From: Verrucomicrobiota bacterium
GTDB taxonomy: Bacteria > Verrucomicrobiota > Lentisphaeria > JABSQK01 > JAJFLO01
Length of the DNA stretch: 36,351 nt
Reading direction: 5' to 3'
Assembly: GCA_021772675.1 (NCBI GenBank)
Contig: JAJFLO010000531.1
Location: 1 to 36,351 of the forward strand
Under the pieces are notes generated by a model, which ran no database searches, had not been told where the DNA came from, and saw nothing but the letters and a program-made list of their open reading frames with translations. Both the position numbers and the translations under genes were made by a program. Positions 15,314-30,300 of this stretch are shown here, one piece after another. The stretch's first letter is position 1. Each line of letters starts with the position of its first letter.

Positions 15314-18300
15314 TTACGGATACTGAAAGTTAATTGATCCTCCTGGTGCATCCTTGATCTTAATAAAATAAGCTTCACCGGGTTTAAGAGTTGTAAAATC
15401 GTTTGACGAACCACCGGGAACAAACTTACCGTCTCTACTCCTTATTTCCTCAACATTATTGATAATACTGGCTAACACCGTATCAATACCCCCAGCACTA
15501 CTGGGCACATATCCAACATGATTCCAGCCATTCTTAAGGGGAATAGTAACAGCGCCAGCCGACTGTATTGGATTTCCATTGACCGTAAATTCTTCCCCCT
15601 CTACCGGATTAGCTTCAGAGAATTTAAACCAATAACCAATGCCATCAGTAAAACTGGTTAAAGTGTTGAGCGAGTCCGGCAAATCGGGGTCAAAGTTTTT
15701 GTTTTCACCAATAATTTGTAAAAGCTTATTCTCAGACAACGCCGGTTTAACCAAATCTGCAAATATAGTTCTGGGTGGATCTTTAGGACTGACGTTAAAG
15801 GAAATCTGATTCCAACCTTTTTTGAATGAAATCATTTGGGGTACTGTTGGTAATTTAAAGACAGCTTTAACCGATCGAACCTGTGTCATTGATAATTGAA
15901 GTACGGGGTTGGTTGATAGCTCCTGATCAGCGTCATCCAACCATTTTTCAAATTCAAAGGATTGAGTATCAGCAGTGAGCGTAGCCAAAGTTCCATCCTG
16001 ATGCCATTCTTTAAAATCTGTTGTGCTAGTATTGACTTTACCACTATTTTCTAAGGCTACTGAAAGTTCATATTGCTTGACCCAGTTGACACGTAGTGTA
16101 CTACTTCCAGCTAAAAAGGCGTCATCTACCGTTTGGCTGCCATTTGTCTGGTCGGCAACAAACCGTTCACCTGCCCCCCCGGCTTCTGGTGAGGTGACTG
16201 ACCAATTTACCACAGAACCAAAATTATACGGACCGGGTGCAACTAACGGTGTCAGAATTGGACTACCTTTTGTTGCACCGCCAAACTCACTAACAAACGT
16301 GACATTATGAGTTTCCAAAGCAAATGTAAGTGTAATATTGGTAGGTTCACTAATTGTGAACTGAAGCGGATTACTGGTGCTTGGCTGGCTACCACTCCAA
16401 CTGACAAATTTATAATGGGCGTTGGCTGCTCCAGTTAAATTAACGTTTTCACCATCAAAATACATCTCTTGCGCCGGGGTTGATAACTGTCCACCTTCTG
16501 TAGGAGTCACGACAACTGCTAAACTGTGTTGCTCTTGTGCTACTGGATCAATGGTAAAATTTTGTGTAACAATGTTTCCATTAATAGTAATTCCACTTTC
16601 GTTATCAGTCGCATAACCGGGAACTGATGTTTCCAGAGTGTAGGTTCCAGCAGATAGTAACAAGCCATATTTGCCAGATAACGCCGGGATAATTGATTCA
16701 GTGGGCGCATCCTTATTAAGAATAATATTGCCTCCAGTCACAAGCACATTATTGCTATCAAAAATCTCACCTTTTAGGAGTCCGGCTCCACCAGTGGTCG
16801 TAAATGCTTTAAGTTTATATTCGGAACCAGGACCAAAAATATTTGCATCACTATTTTTAACACGAATATAGTAAACATCGCTGCCTAAACCAAAAGTAGA
16901 TGGCAGAAAGTCCATTTGTTTAACTGCTCCGTTCTCTACATCAATTCCAGTAGTGACGGGTAAATTAAAATCACTCCCTGAAAATAATTCTAAAACAGGA
17001 TTGTTGTTCGAGCCCATATCAAATACCTCAACCCTATAACTGACAGCAACATCAGCATAAAAGAATACCCAGTCTTCATCCGCATTCTTGTGAAAATTAT
17101 GTTCCTGAAATTCACCATCCTGTAGTAAGATTAATTGCGAGGAATTTGGATTATCATCAAACTCAAAGCCATCTGGTCCCGGGAATTGCTCCTGCGATAC
17201 ACGTAGATTGAATTCATTGGCTGCGGCTCTTGCACCTGAGCTGCTCTCACGTATTACCTCGACAAAATACCAACCCGTGTACGGTGGTTTCCAATTCCAT
17301 ATCTTTTCAGGAAAACCGCTACCCCAGTCGTCCGAACTAATGAGAACTGAATTGTCAACCGGGTTTTGAATTGAAAAGGAAAAATCAGCGTTAGCGTCCA
17401 GATCAAACAAGTCAAATGTTAGACGTTGCCCGGGAGATGCAAAGAATCGGAATTTTTTTGATCCAGACGATAACGTATCCGAAACCTTAAGACCATTTGA
17501 TGTAATCCTGGTGAATACTGATGGATCGGGACTAAGCCCAGGCCCAACAGGCTTTAATATGCCATAGTAAATCGAAATTGGTGCCGGTAAGGCTGTATTT
17601 GTTGGTTTAGTTCTATCAGCGCCTGCATGTATAAGTGCTGTATAAAGCCCGGATAGTTCAAAAATGTCATGCATTGGTATGGCAACCGAATCACATGATA
17701 GCGAATTATGTCCACCGCTATTAGAATCCAGCATAACCTCATAACGTGCTCGTAATGGGCAATAAGTCAGGTCGACTTTTTTCATTAATTGACTATCACC
17801 ATTGGCGGCTGTAAAAATGATATTCGCCCAGACATCCACCTCTTCCGGGGCCTCACCTTCGGGAATAGATATTTCTGATGCCCATATCTGCACAAATTCA
17901 CCAATCTTCACTTCCTGACTTTCTTGAACGCGACCTATTACGGGTTTGCTATCACCTGTTATAACCAATGATCCAACAAATTTATCGTTTACTTTAGAAC
18001 CATCTTGTTTCGGGTTGTAAGCGCCGTTATCATTATCGTCGAGTTGATAATTAACCTTAATACCCGCAGCACGAGCGTAAGTACGAACATTGCCAAACGC
18101 CTGTCTAATATCCCGGTGTCGCGCGATTTCCCCCCAGAACAAATCACTGAAACTCAAACCTTCTGAGCGAAAGCTCGTATCTGTAGCATTGGAACTGGTT
18201 AATATTTGTCGTGGCAGCGGAGGATTGGCTGAACTTTTCAATCCCGAAATAAAAATCCCGGAATTGTCCGCCTCAATAATTACTCTAACATTAGCAGGAT

Positions 18301-21300
18301 CGGGACTTGCTGTTGTCTTAGTACTATTCTGAAATGTATCAAGTAATGTTTTTAACTCTCCAGGCGCCAATACACCACCGGTTACATTAGGGCAGGTGAT
18401 ACCTGAACTTGTACCAGTTCCAATTAAATAAATAGTTAAGAGCTCTGTGACAATACTATCATTGGTCTGGGTTAGTGCCCACTGTGTGACGGCCTCCTGC
18501 AATGTCGCCGATGTCCAGTTTTCCTCAGCCTTATCGAGATTTGCAGACGTTAGCAGACGGATATCTACTTGATCGAAATTACGAGCGAGAAGACTGGTAT
18601 ATGCTCGTTTGACTAATCGTTCACTATCGGCCTTTATATTTTCATCTGATTCAGGACAGTGGATAATTATTGCTTTTTCTACCGGACCCTCAACGCGAAT
18701 ATCAACGACTGAAGGCGGAGATAACAGGCCAAACTGATCTTGGGCAAACACCAGTATACGATATAATCCGATGCTGTCAAAACGGGTAAATGGCGCCTCA
18801 TACCAATCGAGAAAACCAAGGCGCTTAAACGTTGAAGCCATCACAGACGGGTTAAATTCTGCTGTAGGTTCGGCAATAAGCTCGTAGGTAGTTCCAGAGC
18901 TATTGAGAATGTAGTTTTGCGTTATAATATCCTTCAATTCCTGAGATAATTCAGCATTTGATAATGCTTTTAGCTTTTGAAAATCCTCCTTGGAAATGAC
19001 TCGCCGGGGACTACCTGGAAGCAGTTGAATTTGCGGGGAATCGGTAATTGGCAGACCATCTTCAACGATTGTAGTTAAATTAGGCGTTAAAATATAGGCT
19101 GTTACCGAGGCGATCGGTTGATTTGAAACAATATTTGTTACCCAAATCGGTAACGAATCATCCACCTTTATTGTTGCAGCAGGCATGACGACGCGAATTG
19201 ACGGTCTGGTAAACGGACTTACCAGATCTTCCAGTCCGATAACCACCTTAACATTTTCAGCTACCTTACTATCAACTAGACCATCCCCGGTGTAGTCAAT
19301 ATTCGGGGTTTGCAGTAAACGCGCCAGACCTGCAACAGTTGATTCAAATGCTTCTCCAATTGTTTTACCGGCACTGATTTCATCCCAAAACAATTGAGAA
19401 AAAGAGACAATCCCTTCAGTGCCCTGAAAATGAGCTAGAGACGTTGGCAGCGCGGATGCCAGTACAATTCGGTCACTATTCGCTACCGCACCAGCTGAAT
19501 TTGCAGATACATCATTAAACTTTAGATCACGTAAGAATCTTCCGGAATAGCAATGATCTAAAATAACGGTACATTTCTTGCCTTGGGTCTGCCAGAAGTT
19601 TAACCAGGAATTGAGCGTTGGACCATTAACCTGAACGTTATGTCGCAAAATAATTTCACCGACCTCCTTATCTGCATCATCTTTTCCGACAACACCATGA
19701 TCAACGAAATCAAGTAACAATTCGTCTGCGTCTTTCGCCCAGATTTTTATTGCATTTTCAATTGACTGAGGTGTCGCAATTCCGCGATCTATGGTTGATG
19801 CAAGGTTGCCTACAGCACCATGACCAGTGCGGACAACGAGACCACGTTGAATCGTTTCAATAAGTGACCCATCCGGTGTGAGCATACAAATATTGTCAGG
19901 AACATAACCACGCTGTCTTAATACGGCATACGCCTCACGCCCCAGCCGTTCGGACGATGAGTATAATGAATCAAGGTCCGACCGGCGACCCACGATAATA
20001 ATTGCTTTTCCTGTAGAATCTTCTTCAGATGTTTCGATCACGTTAGCAACAATTAGCGCACTCCTGCCCATGGCGTTGGGGTTGGAATCAACAACTCTTA
20101 TTATATCTTGTGATCCAGTACCTGTCCCGGCTTGAAAGATTCTCAGTCCATTACCGGCACTCGTCAGAATCTGAGCGTTGTTGGCAAATGGGGATGTGCA
20201 CGCTAATGAATTATTTGTAAATTGTCGGACAATTTTAAAAGATAAATTTGCAGATGCAGTTGTAGAGACCTCCAAGGGTTGCTGATTTCCCGCAGTAACG
20301 GTAAAGTAGCGATTTTGTAGAATGATATGATCAATTAAGTTGATTGAAAAAAACGGAGAATTGGAGCTGTTTATGGTAATGAATTCATCTAAATCCCCGT
20401 CCATATCAATATCAAAAGTAGATTTAAACGGTCTGTTAAATGTTGTGTCTTTGAAAAACGTTTGATCCAGAGCGTCTTCCCACAAAGCCTGGAGACACTT
20501 ACCTGTATTCTTCAGCAACGATAGATTGCCATTGTGAGAAAGGACAATATCAAAATCTCCATCCCCATCAATATCAACCAGGAACGGGCGACTACCTGCG
20601 GGAACTGAATTTGATATGACTCTATTAGTAAAATTACCTGTAGTTGTGGAATTCCCGGTGGTATTCGATGAATCCGATTCACTCAGCGACACAAGCGTTA
20701 ATGTTGTACCGGAAACAACAACCAAATCGGCTCGTTTATCCCCATTTAAATCGGCTGCATCAAATTGGGTAGCACCATTAATTAATCCTACCTGAGTTGG
20801 GCTGTTCCACTCTGGTGCCACCAGAGTACCCTTATTTTCAATGAACTGTAACGACCCATCATCCAGGAGACAAAATAGGTCCATGGCATTATTTTGATCT
20901 GCATCTTCAAATACCGACATTAAAATCGTCTTCGACGAATTTGTTGTCAGAACTGATCCAACTCCCCTACTGCTTATATCTGCTGAAAAAGGCGCACCAG
21001 CTGCAAAAGGTGATAAATTGGTATCTGCCACCAATGGATCGCTACCGGATGCGATTTCATCATCATCACTAAATCGATCCAGATCCGTATCACGACTGGC
21101 GGCATTGGTCGAATTGCCATATTCATCGATGTTAAGTAAATTATCACCATCAAAATCGGTATCATGCGCTATTGATATAACATTAGTGCCACCAGCTGAA
21201 TTTGATAATAATTGACCTTCAAACCAATTTGGAAGACCATCATTATCCGTATCTATAAATTCATCAGCGCCAATATCGACTGCCGAAGAACCTGGCCGTG

Positions 21301-24300
21301 GCTCATTATCAATGTCATTCCCAGATACGCCACTATTTGTGCCCGCGTCAATACACGGTGAACCTTTGAGTAGATGACCATCAACGGTTAATGCAGGATC
21401 AGAATTGATATTATTAAATGCAACGTTGGCTATTAATGGATTAGTATTATCAACCCCTAAACATGAATAAATTATAGATGCAGGAATTGAACCTGCTTCA
21501 ACATTAATTATATCAATATTATTATCGTTTCCATTACCATTGTCAAAGATAATACAATTACCAACTACAGCAGCTTCAGTAACAGCTCCGGATCTGATTC
21601 CTGCATCAATTTCAATCCCTGGATCATTGTTAACAATAGTACAATTTCTAACAATGCTGCCATAAGCACTGGCAATGATCAAGCCAAATTTATTTTCCTT
21701 TAATATACAATCGCTAACGATTACTTTTCCCTCTTCACCTGAAATACCTATCGTATTGTCAGAGAATCTGCTGCGACTAATCCTCGTTTCGTTTTCTCCG
21801 ATCGAAATTACTGCTTCGTCATTATTAATAAAATCACAGTCAATTATAGTGACGATACTAGCACCAAAACCAACCAGGCCTTCATCATTCTCGACAATAG
21901 AACAACCCGTAAATATTGGCGAAGAATTATCGAGGCATTCGGCTGCGATGTTTGAGCCGCGAATCAGACAATTTTCAAATTTTGGTGATGAGTCTATAGC
22001 TGTTTCAATTGCTAATTTAAATCCGGAAATTGTGAATCCTTTTACAACCGTCAAATTTGTTTCGCCTGCAAAAAATATAAATCCCTGGCTATTTTCTGTC
22101 GATGCTTTTATTATGGTATTCCAGCGACCATTAACGGATGTTAAGATGATTGCCTTTCCATCAAAATCGAGATTTTCATTACCTTCACCTGAGTAAACAC
22201 CATCAGCAACATTAATTGTCATACCGCTGATGCCAAAATCAATGGCCCGTTGAATCGTGTTAAATGGTGCATCAATTTTGCCAGTACCGTTGTCATCATC
22301 TCCATTTACTGTTACGTACAAATTGCGTGGCGGTGCACTTGTATTATCTTTAGGATTTCTATCAAATTGAAATTCCTGACGGTCAGTCCAGGTATCACTG
22401 TCGAAGTCAGCTTCACCATCATTTGCCGGATTGCCATCACCATCGATATCCAGAGAACCAAAAAATTGGATTTCCCAGGAATCTCTAAGACCATCATCAT
22501 CAGAGTCTTTTTCAGCGTCAGGAGGCAGAAGAATACCATCAATCCAGGCTCGGTCATCACCGCCTTTAATCGACTCATCTTTGATATATTTCCATTCAAA
22601 ATTGAATTCACCAGCTGATAAGAAATACGTTTGTAATTCCCAATCCAATTCACCGCTCCACTCGTCCACCTCAGTTCCGTTAATCGAAAATATGAGCTTA
22701 TCGAAATCATTTTCGCTGGATATCTTTCTGAAAAAGGAAATACTGCCACCTCTGGTGCGAAATCCTTCCAGTCGCAAAATACTCGATTGGCTATTACCCG
22801 GTAAAGCTCCTGAACGAACCGAAAAATCGCCAATAAATGATTTTTCAACGGTCACGAACCAATCAGCACCCGCTAATGGAACTTCTGCACCAGCATTATT
22901 GAATTTGAAAGCCTCTGTACTAAAATTGAAGGAACTGGTCGCAATAGTTGGATTAGCAAAATCTGGGGGACTTGGATTCCAGAATTCGATTTTGGAAATC
23001 ACAAGAACGGTGATTTCGCCGATATCGGTACCCCCACGACCATCACTGACGATGTAATTGAATTTATCAACACCAACAAAGTCTGAATTGGGGCTATAGG
23101 TTAGTGTTCCGTTATTATTGAGAGTGACACTGCCGTTATCCGGATCATTAACCGCTGTAATGGTCAAAAAATCGAGATTTTTATCCAAATCATTAATCAA
23201 CACATCAATGACTACCGACTCTCCGCTATTGGTAAAGACAATATCAGCAATTGCGGTTGGTGGGGCATTGACAAATTCAACCGTTAAAAATACGTCTGCA
23301 GTATCTGTTAATGCTGTTGTCGCATCAATTCTATCGCGCACAGTGTAAGTAAATTGATCGGGTCCTATATAACCGGGATTTGGAATATAAATAAAATCAC
23401 CAGCACCTTCATTACCAATCTCGCCATGTGTTGGCTGGGTAAAACTTGAAATCAGAATTGCATCACCATCATTGTCAATGTCATTTTCTAGCACACTAAT
23501 TAAGGTTGCAGTATCAGATTTTATCTTGAATGTATCATCAATCGCATCGGGTGCATTGGGAGCATCATCAATGATTGGCGGAAATGTGATTGCATCGAGC
23601 CACACTCGATCCTCGCCATTAGTAAACGAGCCATCCTTCTTATATATCCAGGAAAATGTTCGCTGCCCCCCTGTCACTTCGAAACTGGCCTGTCGCCAAT
23701 CGCGGATACCACTAAAACGCCCCTTTTCCTGCTCCACACCATCAATTTGAAATTCCAGAAAGTCCTCTTCTTTTTCTGTTGATGTTAATATGAAAAACGA
23801 AATAATTCCATCTAAGACTCCCAGAGTTAAATCTAATCGGTTTGATTCATTATCTTTAAGTGGTCTGGTGCGTATAGACCAATCGCCATCCTTCGACTCG
23901 GATTCTGTTACTTCCCAACCCGAATCACCGCTTGGTACCCAGGAAAATTTGCTCAGGTCCCCGGATTCCCAGCTTTCATCAATCTTTAAATTGGGAAAGA
24001 CGATATTGTCTAACCAAACGGCGTCATCACCAGAACTGACACTCTCATTCTTTGTATAGGTCCACGTGAAGGTATGAATTCCAGGATCAACGAAAAAAAG
24101 TTCATTGAAAAATTGTGCTCGTTGGCTGCCACCGTTACTGCTTAACTGGTCAGTTGGAATCGGGTCTCCCTGATCATTGAGGATACCTGAAAATGGGTCG
24201 AGTGGTTCTCCGTCGATTTCGATTGTTTTTCCATCGATTTTGAATTCAAGTTTATCTAATATTTCGTCGGTGGTATATTCGGTTGATACTCTTAACGAAA

Positions 24301-27300
24301 ATGCGATAAAGCCGCCTGTTGTTGGCAATGTAACCGATAGAGATGAACTCTCATTATCACCAATGAAACCCGATCGTGCCGAAAAGCTGCCAACACTGCT
24401 ATGAATATCATCGATAAACCAGGGAGCATCTGACGATGGGTCTTCAGTAACCCAGAAAAATTTCTTAAAATCTTCCGTATCCCATATCTCAAAATCGGGT
24501 CGTATAAAAATGTCAACCGAGGCTGATTGACTGCCCCCATTGCCATCGGTTACCGTGTAATCAAACGAATCAAACTCGACTATCCCGGTCTTAGAAGTAT
24601 ACGTAAAAATTTGCGTGCCGCTATTAAATTCAAGAGTTCCGTTTTTCGGTTGAGTAAATGCTGATATTGTTAGAGAATCCCCATCAGGATCGCTATCGTT
24701 ACTCAACACATCTATTTTTCCTGGAATTTCAGGTCCTATATCAATAAAATCACCTTCAAGGATAGGATTACCGTTAATCTTGCGAATATCAATTTCGACA
24801 TCTGCGCCATCCTCTCCGCCTTTACCGTCAGAAATAAAATAGGTAAAATAATCAAAACCGGTTTCATTATCATTCGGCGTATATAAAAAGATACCCTCTC
24901 CCTCATAGGCGACGATTCCTATTGCAGAAGTCGGTTGGAGAAATCTTACAATGTCAATATCATCATTATCAACGTCACTATCATTGAGAAGAACATTAAA
25001 TCTGATTGACGTGTTTGCTCCAGTTTCAACCACATCGTTTACGGCATTGGGCGCAGCATTCCCTGGCGATGTAATATCATCAATCCAGGCAGCGTCTGCC
25101 CCGCTGAAATTGTCAGGATTTGATGAATCTTTGACATACTCCCAAGTAAACTTCCGGTCACCCGCTGCAACTTTAAACGTAAATTGTGCCCAATCAAGAT
25201 TGCCGCTCCATTGTGCGATAGGATCACCACCATCAATATAAAAATTTAAGAAATCAAATTTTGCTTCACTATCAATTTTACGAAAAAACGAAATAGTACC
25301 AGCCTCAGTAAAATTACGAGTCAGCTCCATAATACTTTTCTGATTATTCGTAATCGCTCCGGATTTTGCTGAATACATGCCTTCGTAGACAACTTGATCA
25401 TCAATGTCCCAAGCTACATTGGGGCTTGGTGGAAAACTCCACTGTGCATTATCAAACGTTGCTAAATCTTCAAAGTCTTCAATTATGGTTCCCGTATCCA
25501 CCGATTCATCGTCGATTATGGTATAGGTAAAAGTATCTCGATTCGAGTCTAATGTTGCACCTGAGACATTGGTTAATTCAATGATAATAGTTTCATTACC
25601 CTCGCCGCTCTCATCGTCATCAGTGATCACCAAGTCGGTTATCGTTTTTGTTCTAGCTACATTGGCATCAAATATCAAGGTACCATCTATAAAGGTAAAG
25701 TCAGTAACTTCAGTGGCAGCATCGGCTGTAGGGGTTCCGAGAACATAATCTATCCTGACTTCTTGATCATGAATAAAACTTAATGAAACAGACAATGAAA
25801 CAGTGGTAACATTCTCAAGTCCATTTGATTCAGTAATATCGAATCCGATGATTGGATTACCATCGGGCGGTGTGATAGTGATATCTATGCCAGTGAAATT
25901 TAAAGTATTTCCAGCACTAATTGTTATTGGATTTGTCGGATAAACACCCCGATCTTCATTTTTATTCAATCGTCGATCCGCGGCTTGGTTCGCATCAGGC
26001 GATACATCAATAAATGCTCCAACAAAATAATCACCTTCGACAAGCCCAGGGAATGTGTAAACTCCGCTATCCGGATCCGGTATTACTTGAGCAATCGGGT
26101 TAAATTGAAATATGCTATCAACAAAAGCCTGCACAATTATGTCCCCAACCTGCGTACTATTATTCGTAATTGTTCCGGAGATAGAACCGCCCTGTGATAA
26201 GAAAAAGTTTATACCACTACTGGTAACCCCTTTGCTTAGCGTCACGGCTACAGCGCCACCGCAATGTATAGAACTCAGTGTTGGAGTCGGTGTATCTGAA
26301 CCGTTAGAATTCCCTGTAGCATACCAGGCCTCAATAAAATTAGTCGATCCACGATTCACACGGAGGTAGTATGTACCAACAACAATTTTGTTCAACTCAA
26401 AGGTTCCGTCTGCGTCTATTAGTGTATCTTTAATAAGCATCGGATCAGTACACGGATCGCCACGCCATAGTTCAACTTTAAGATCTGTTCCATCAGCAAG
26501 AAACACCTTACCGGAAACCGCTCCAAAAGCATCAAGTTGAAAATTTATATTTGGTGTATTGTCCAACCCGGCTACGGTTACCGTTGATGCAGTGCCAGAA
26601 CTTGCAGCGTTATCAAAATATTCATCAATATAGTCATTATCCTCTGCATCCGTGCTAACATGATAATCTCCAGCGGGTAAACCTGTTATAGTATAATTTC
26701 CGAAAAAATCAGTTCTCGCGTAATTGACTAAGAAATTTCCCGCAGCGTCTTTCGCATCGACAAACGCCGCAATGATTGGATTGCCATCTACATCGGTGAC
26801 TTTCCCTGAGATCGCCCCACCTTTGGCAAGAGAAAAATTAATATTCGGTGTGTCATTTCCAATTGTTACCGTGACCGCAGTAATCAACTGGTCATCGATC
26901 TTGGTCACATTATCAAAATTTTCATTGACGAAATCACTATGATTAATCGCTGTACGGACTCGATAATTTCCTGGTGGCAACCCAGGAATAATATAATCAC
27001 CATTGGTATCTGTGAAACTAGCGTTTACCCAGTTTTCAGTGCCACTGATATAGGCCTCAACCAAGCCATTCGTAATAGGTTGGTCATTTGCATCTTTCAC
27101 ATTTCCCGAAATAGAACCGCCAGTATCGAGCATAAAATTGACATCTGCCCGACCAGTTTGAGCAGGAACAGTAACCGGTGTGGGATTGGCATCGCTGATT
27201 TTGTTATCAAAATACTCGTTTATATAATTTTTGATTGGATCAAAAACAGATGTCCGAACGCGGTACGTGCCCGCAGGAATATTTTTGATCTTATAAAATC

Positions 27301-30300
27301 CTTTTGCATCGGTTGATTCACCACCGACGAATAAATCGAGTGCAAAATCATAGGCATCAACAAATTGATTTGCCAGAGGTTGGCCCGCTGCGTCAACCAC
27401 TTTTCCGGAAATTGATCCTGAATGTTTACTGATGACGAAATTGATATTTTCGACACGATCTGTCCCAGTGATAGTGATTGGAGTTGCAAATTCAAAAAAT
27501 AATGCGTCATCAAAATATTCTGGAGAACCTATATCAGTCGGAGGAAATATTCGAATTCTGAAATCCCCCTCAGGTATACCGGAAATAGTATAAAAGCCAT
27601 TACTATCTGTAAATGCAAAACCTCCAAATGAGAAATTGCTAAATGCATTTACGCTGACATTAGCAACACCTTGCCCATTCTCACCAATAACTTGACCGGA
27701 AATAGTTCCCCCTGTTCCTTCAGATCCCGCAGCTGCCAAGGTAAAATTAATGTCAGATGTCTGATTAGGCGCAGTAATGGTTACCGGATCGGCAGAACTC
27801 GAGTCATTCTTGTTGCTGTAAAATTGGGGTGCAAAGCTTGAGTTGTTAAATGTAAGAACCTCCACTCTGTAATCACCGGAAGCCAATCCTTTTATGATAT
27901 AATCACCATTGCTGTCGGTGAATCCATTTTTACCTCCGAGATTAAAGGCTATGCCAAATGCATTAACTTGTAAACCGGATATTGGCTGATTACTGCTATC
28001 AACGACACGCCCCGAAACAGATCCACCAAATTCCAAGGTGATATCAATATTAACTGTAGTATTTGGAGCAGATACCGTTATTGGTGTCGCCAACGAAAAA
28101 TTGTCAGCATTATCGTAGGTTTGTGGGACAAAATCGGAGGTATAAGACAAAGATATCTGTATTTTATAATCACCAGATTTTAATCCGTTAAAGGCGTAAT
28201 TCCCGATACTATCAGTTTGAGTACTGTTTGACGAGGAGAATTCGCTAAATTTAAACACAAAAACGGTTACACCACTGATCGGCTGGTTGCTGCTATCAAC
28301 AACAGTTCCAGCAATTCCTCCAAGTTCCTCGAAGAACGGGTTGTATTCAAACGCACCGATATCTGCGGTTGCGGTTCCAATTCCACCATCTATTTTCCTT
28401 GCTGATATACCACGCTGATCTGTAGTCAAATTAGCCAGATCTGTCTGACTATTATTCGCTGCATCAATCGCTGGACTCGTCTTTGAAAGTGCGTGAATAT
28501 TGGTAAATCCACCGATTTCATCGAATAAAAGATTACCAAGTAGAGGAATAATTGGTGTGCTTCCAGTGCCAATTTGATTAAACAATACTCCATTAATAAT
28601 ACCACTCAGCCCGGTATCTACGCCAATAAGATTATAACTACTGGCGCTGTTAACAATCCCAGAGACATCATCATCAACTTCAGAAGGGGCCATTGATTTT
28701 CGGTAATTTTCAGCAACGATGGTATTATGCAGAATTGTGTTGCCACTGCCTCTAAATATACCACCGCCGACGCCGCCACTGTCATCATCAAAATCAGATC
28801 GGTTCTGGGTAATCGTCCCATGAATAATCGTCAGTGTCCCGGCATTAGTAGTGTCAATACCACCGCCGCTGCCCTTTGCCTTATTACTACTGATTGTACT
28901 ATTCGCGATTGAGAGTTGACCTCCAAAGTTAGCAATACCGCCACCGTTAACATCAGCCGTGTTGTTGTGAATGACTGTACCCGTTAAATTTAATCGATTG
29001 TTCTCCTCATTGAAAATGCCGCCTCCGTCTTGCTTGCACGTGTTAAAGCCAAAGTCGCAATCAATGAGATTTGCCCTGATTTCAATATTCTCTGAACCAT
29101 CAAGCAATCCATTCATTAACCCGCCGCCAAATTCATCTGCAGCATTCATGGTAGCGACGACTCTTCTCAAAGTTAATCCACCCGTATTGAGTATACCACC
29201 ACCACTTCCTGCCGTAAATCCATTCGTGATCCCTATATTTTCTATGACAACATCACTGCCTGATACATTAAAAACGCGACTGCTGCCACTTCCACTTATC
29301 TCCAAAATGTCTGATTCAGGTCCGCGAATAACGATATTTTTGTCAATAACCAATTCGCCACCAGTGAGTATCATTTTACCGGCAATTAATAACTTAATTA
29401 CATCTCCATCTGTTGTTGTCGAAATCGCTTCCCTCAATGAACCAGGTCCATTATCATTAAGGTTGATTACATTTTTGACGATCCCGGTGTCAATAATGGT
29501 ACAGATTCCCTGCCCGTCGTCTATTTCCGCATTAACAGGAGTTGCCAGGTCCAGAAAAAATGATTCAATACCTTCTTCAGATTCATCTGTTAATATGGTA
29601 ACTGGAATAGTAAGCGTTGTCGTATTTGCTGGGAATGATAAGGTTCCTGATACCGCTGTATAATCTGTGCCCGCATTTGCGGAACTGTCGGTCGTTGTAT
29701 AGTTAACTGTTACAACTGACGCGTCCGGAACTGATAATGAGACCTCAAACACAGCATTGATAATCCCCCCCATGCTTTCGTGGACGGTCACATCACTAAC
29801 AGAAACCTTTGGTCTTTCCAGGGTGACATCATGCACATATTTCAAACTTTTAGCTCCATTCGAATCGAAGGACTCGACATTTATCTGATAGGTTGTCCCA
29901 ACAAAAAGTCCGGTTAAATCTATAAGGGGACCGACTTCAGTATTCGGAGCGGGTGTAAATGCCGTGAACGAAACCGGTGTTTTGCGTTCAGTACCCGCTT
30001 CTGTTACATTATAATGAACGGCAACAATATTGGGTGGATTATTCGGATCAGTAGACTCCTTTAAAAAGGTGTGGGTATGATTTAAACTCCAGTTTCCATT
30101 TGCATCTTTACTACGAACATGCAAAACATGAATGCCATCACTAAGATCATCAACATTATTATCCAAATCAGCATTAAAATTAATTATAAGATCGGAACCG
30201 AGAGTAAGGCCAGAAATATCAACATTGTGACCGTTATCAAAACCAGGATCACTATCAAAGAAATATTCCACCGATGTAATGTTAACATTACTTGCTCCTG

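Noticed and set aside
22431-23057. Plus-strand open frame of 208 codons inside the giant gene
   Set aside because: It is antisense to the fourth jelly-roll-like module. There is no ribosome site or motif, and other long antisense frames in the repetitive gene have the same character.
25860-28325. Regular repeats that could be mistaken for a CRISPR array
   Set aside because: The period is about 300 bp and the repeats are diverged protein-coding units. There are no short identical direct repeats with unique spacers and no cas genes.
28971-29663. Plus-strand open frame of 230 codons inside the giant gene
   Set aside because: It is opposite a frame with clear domain content (beta-helix). Its translation is a Pro/Ser-rich, low-complexity antisense shadow with no family signature.
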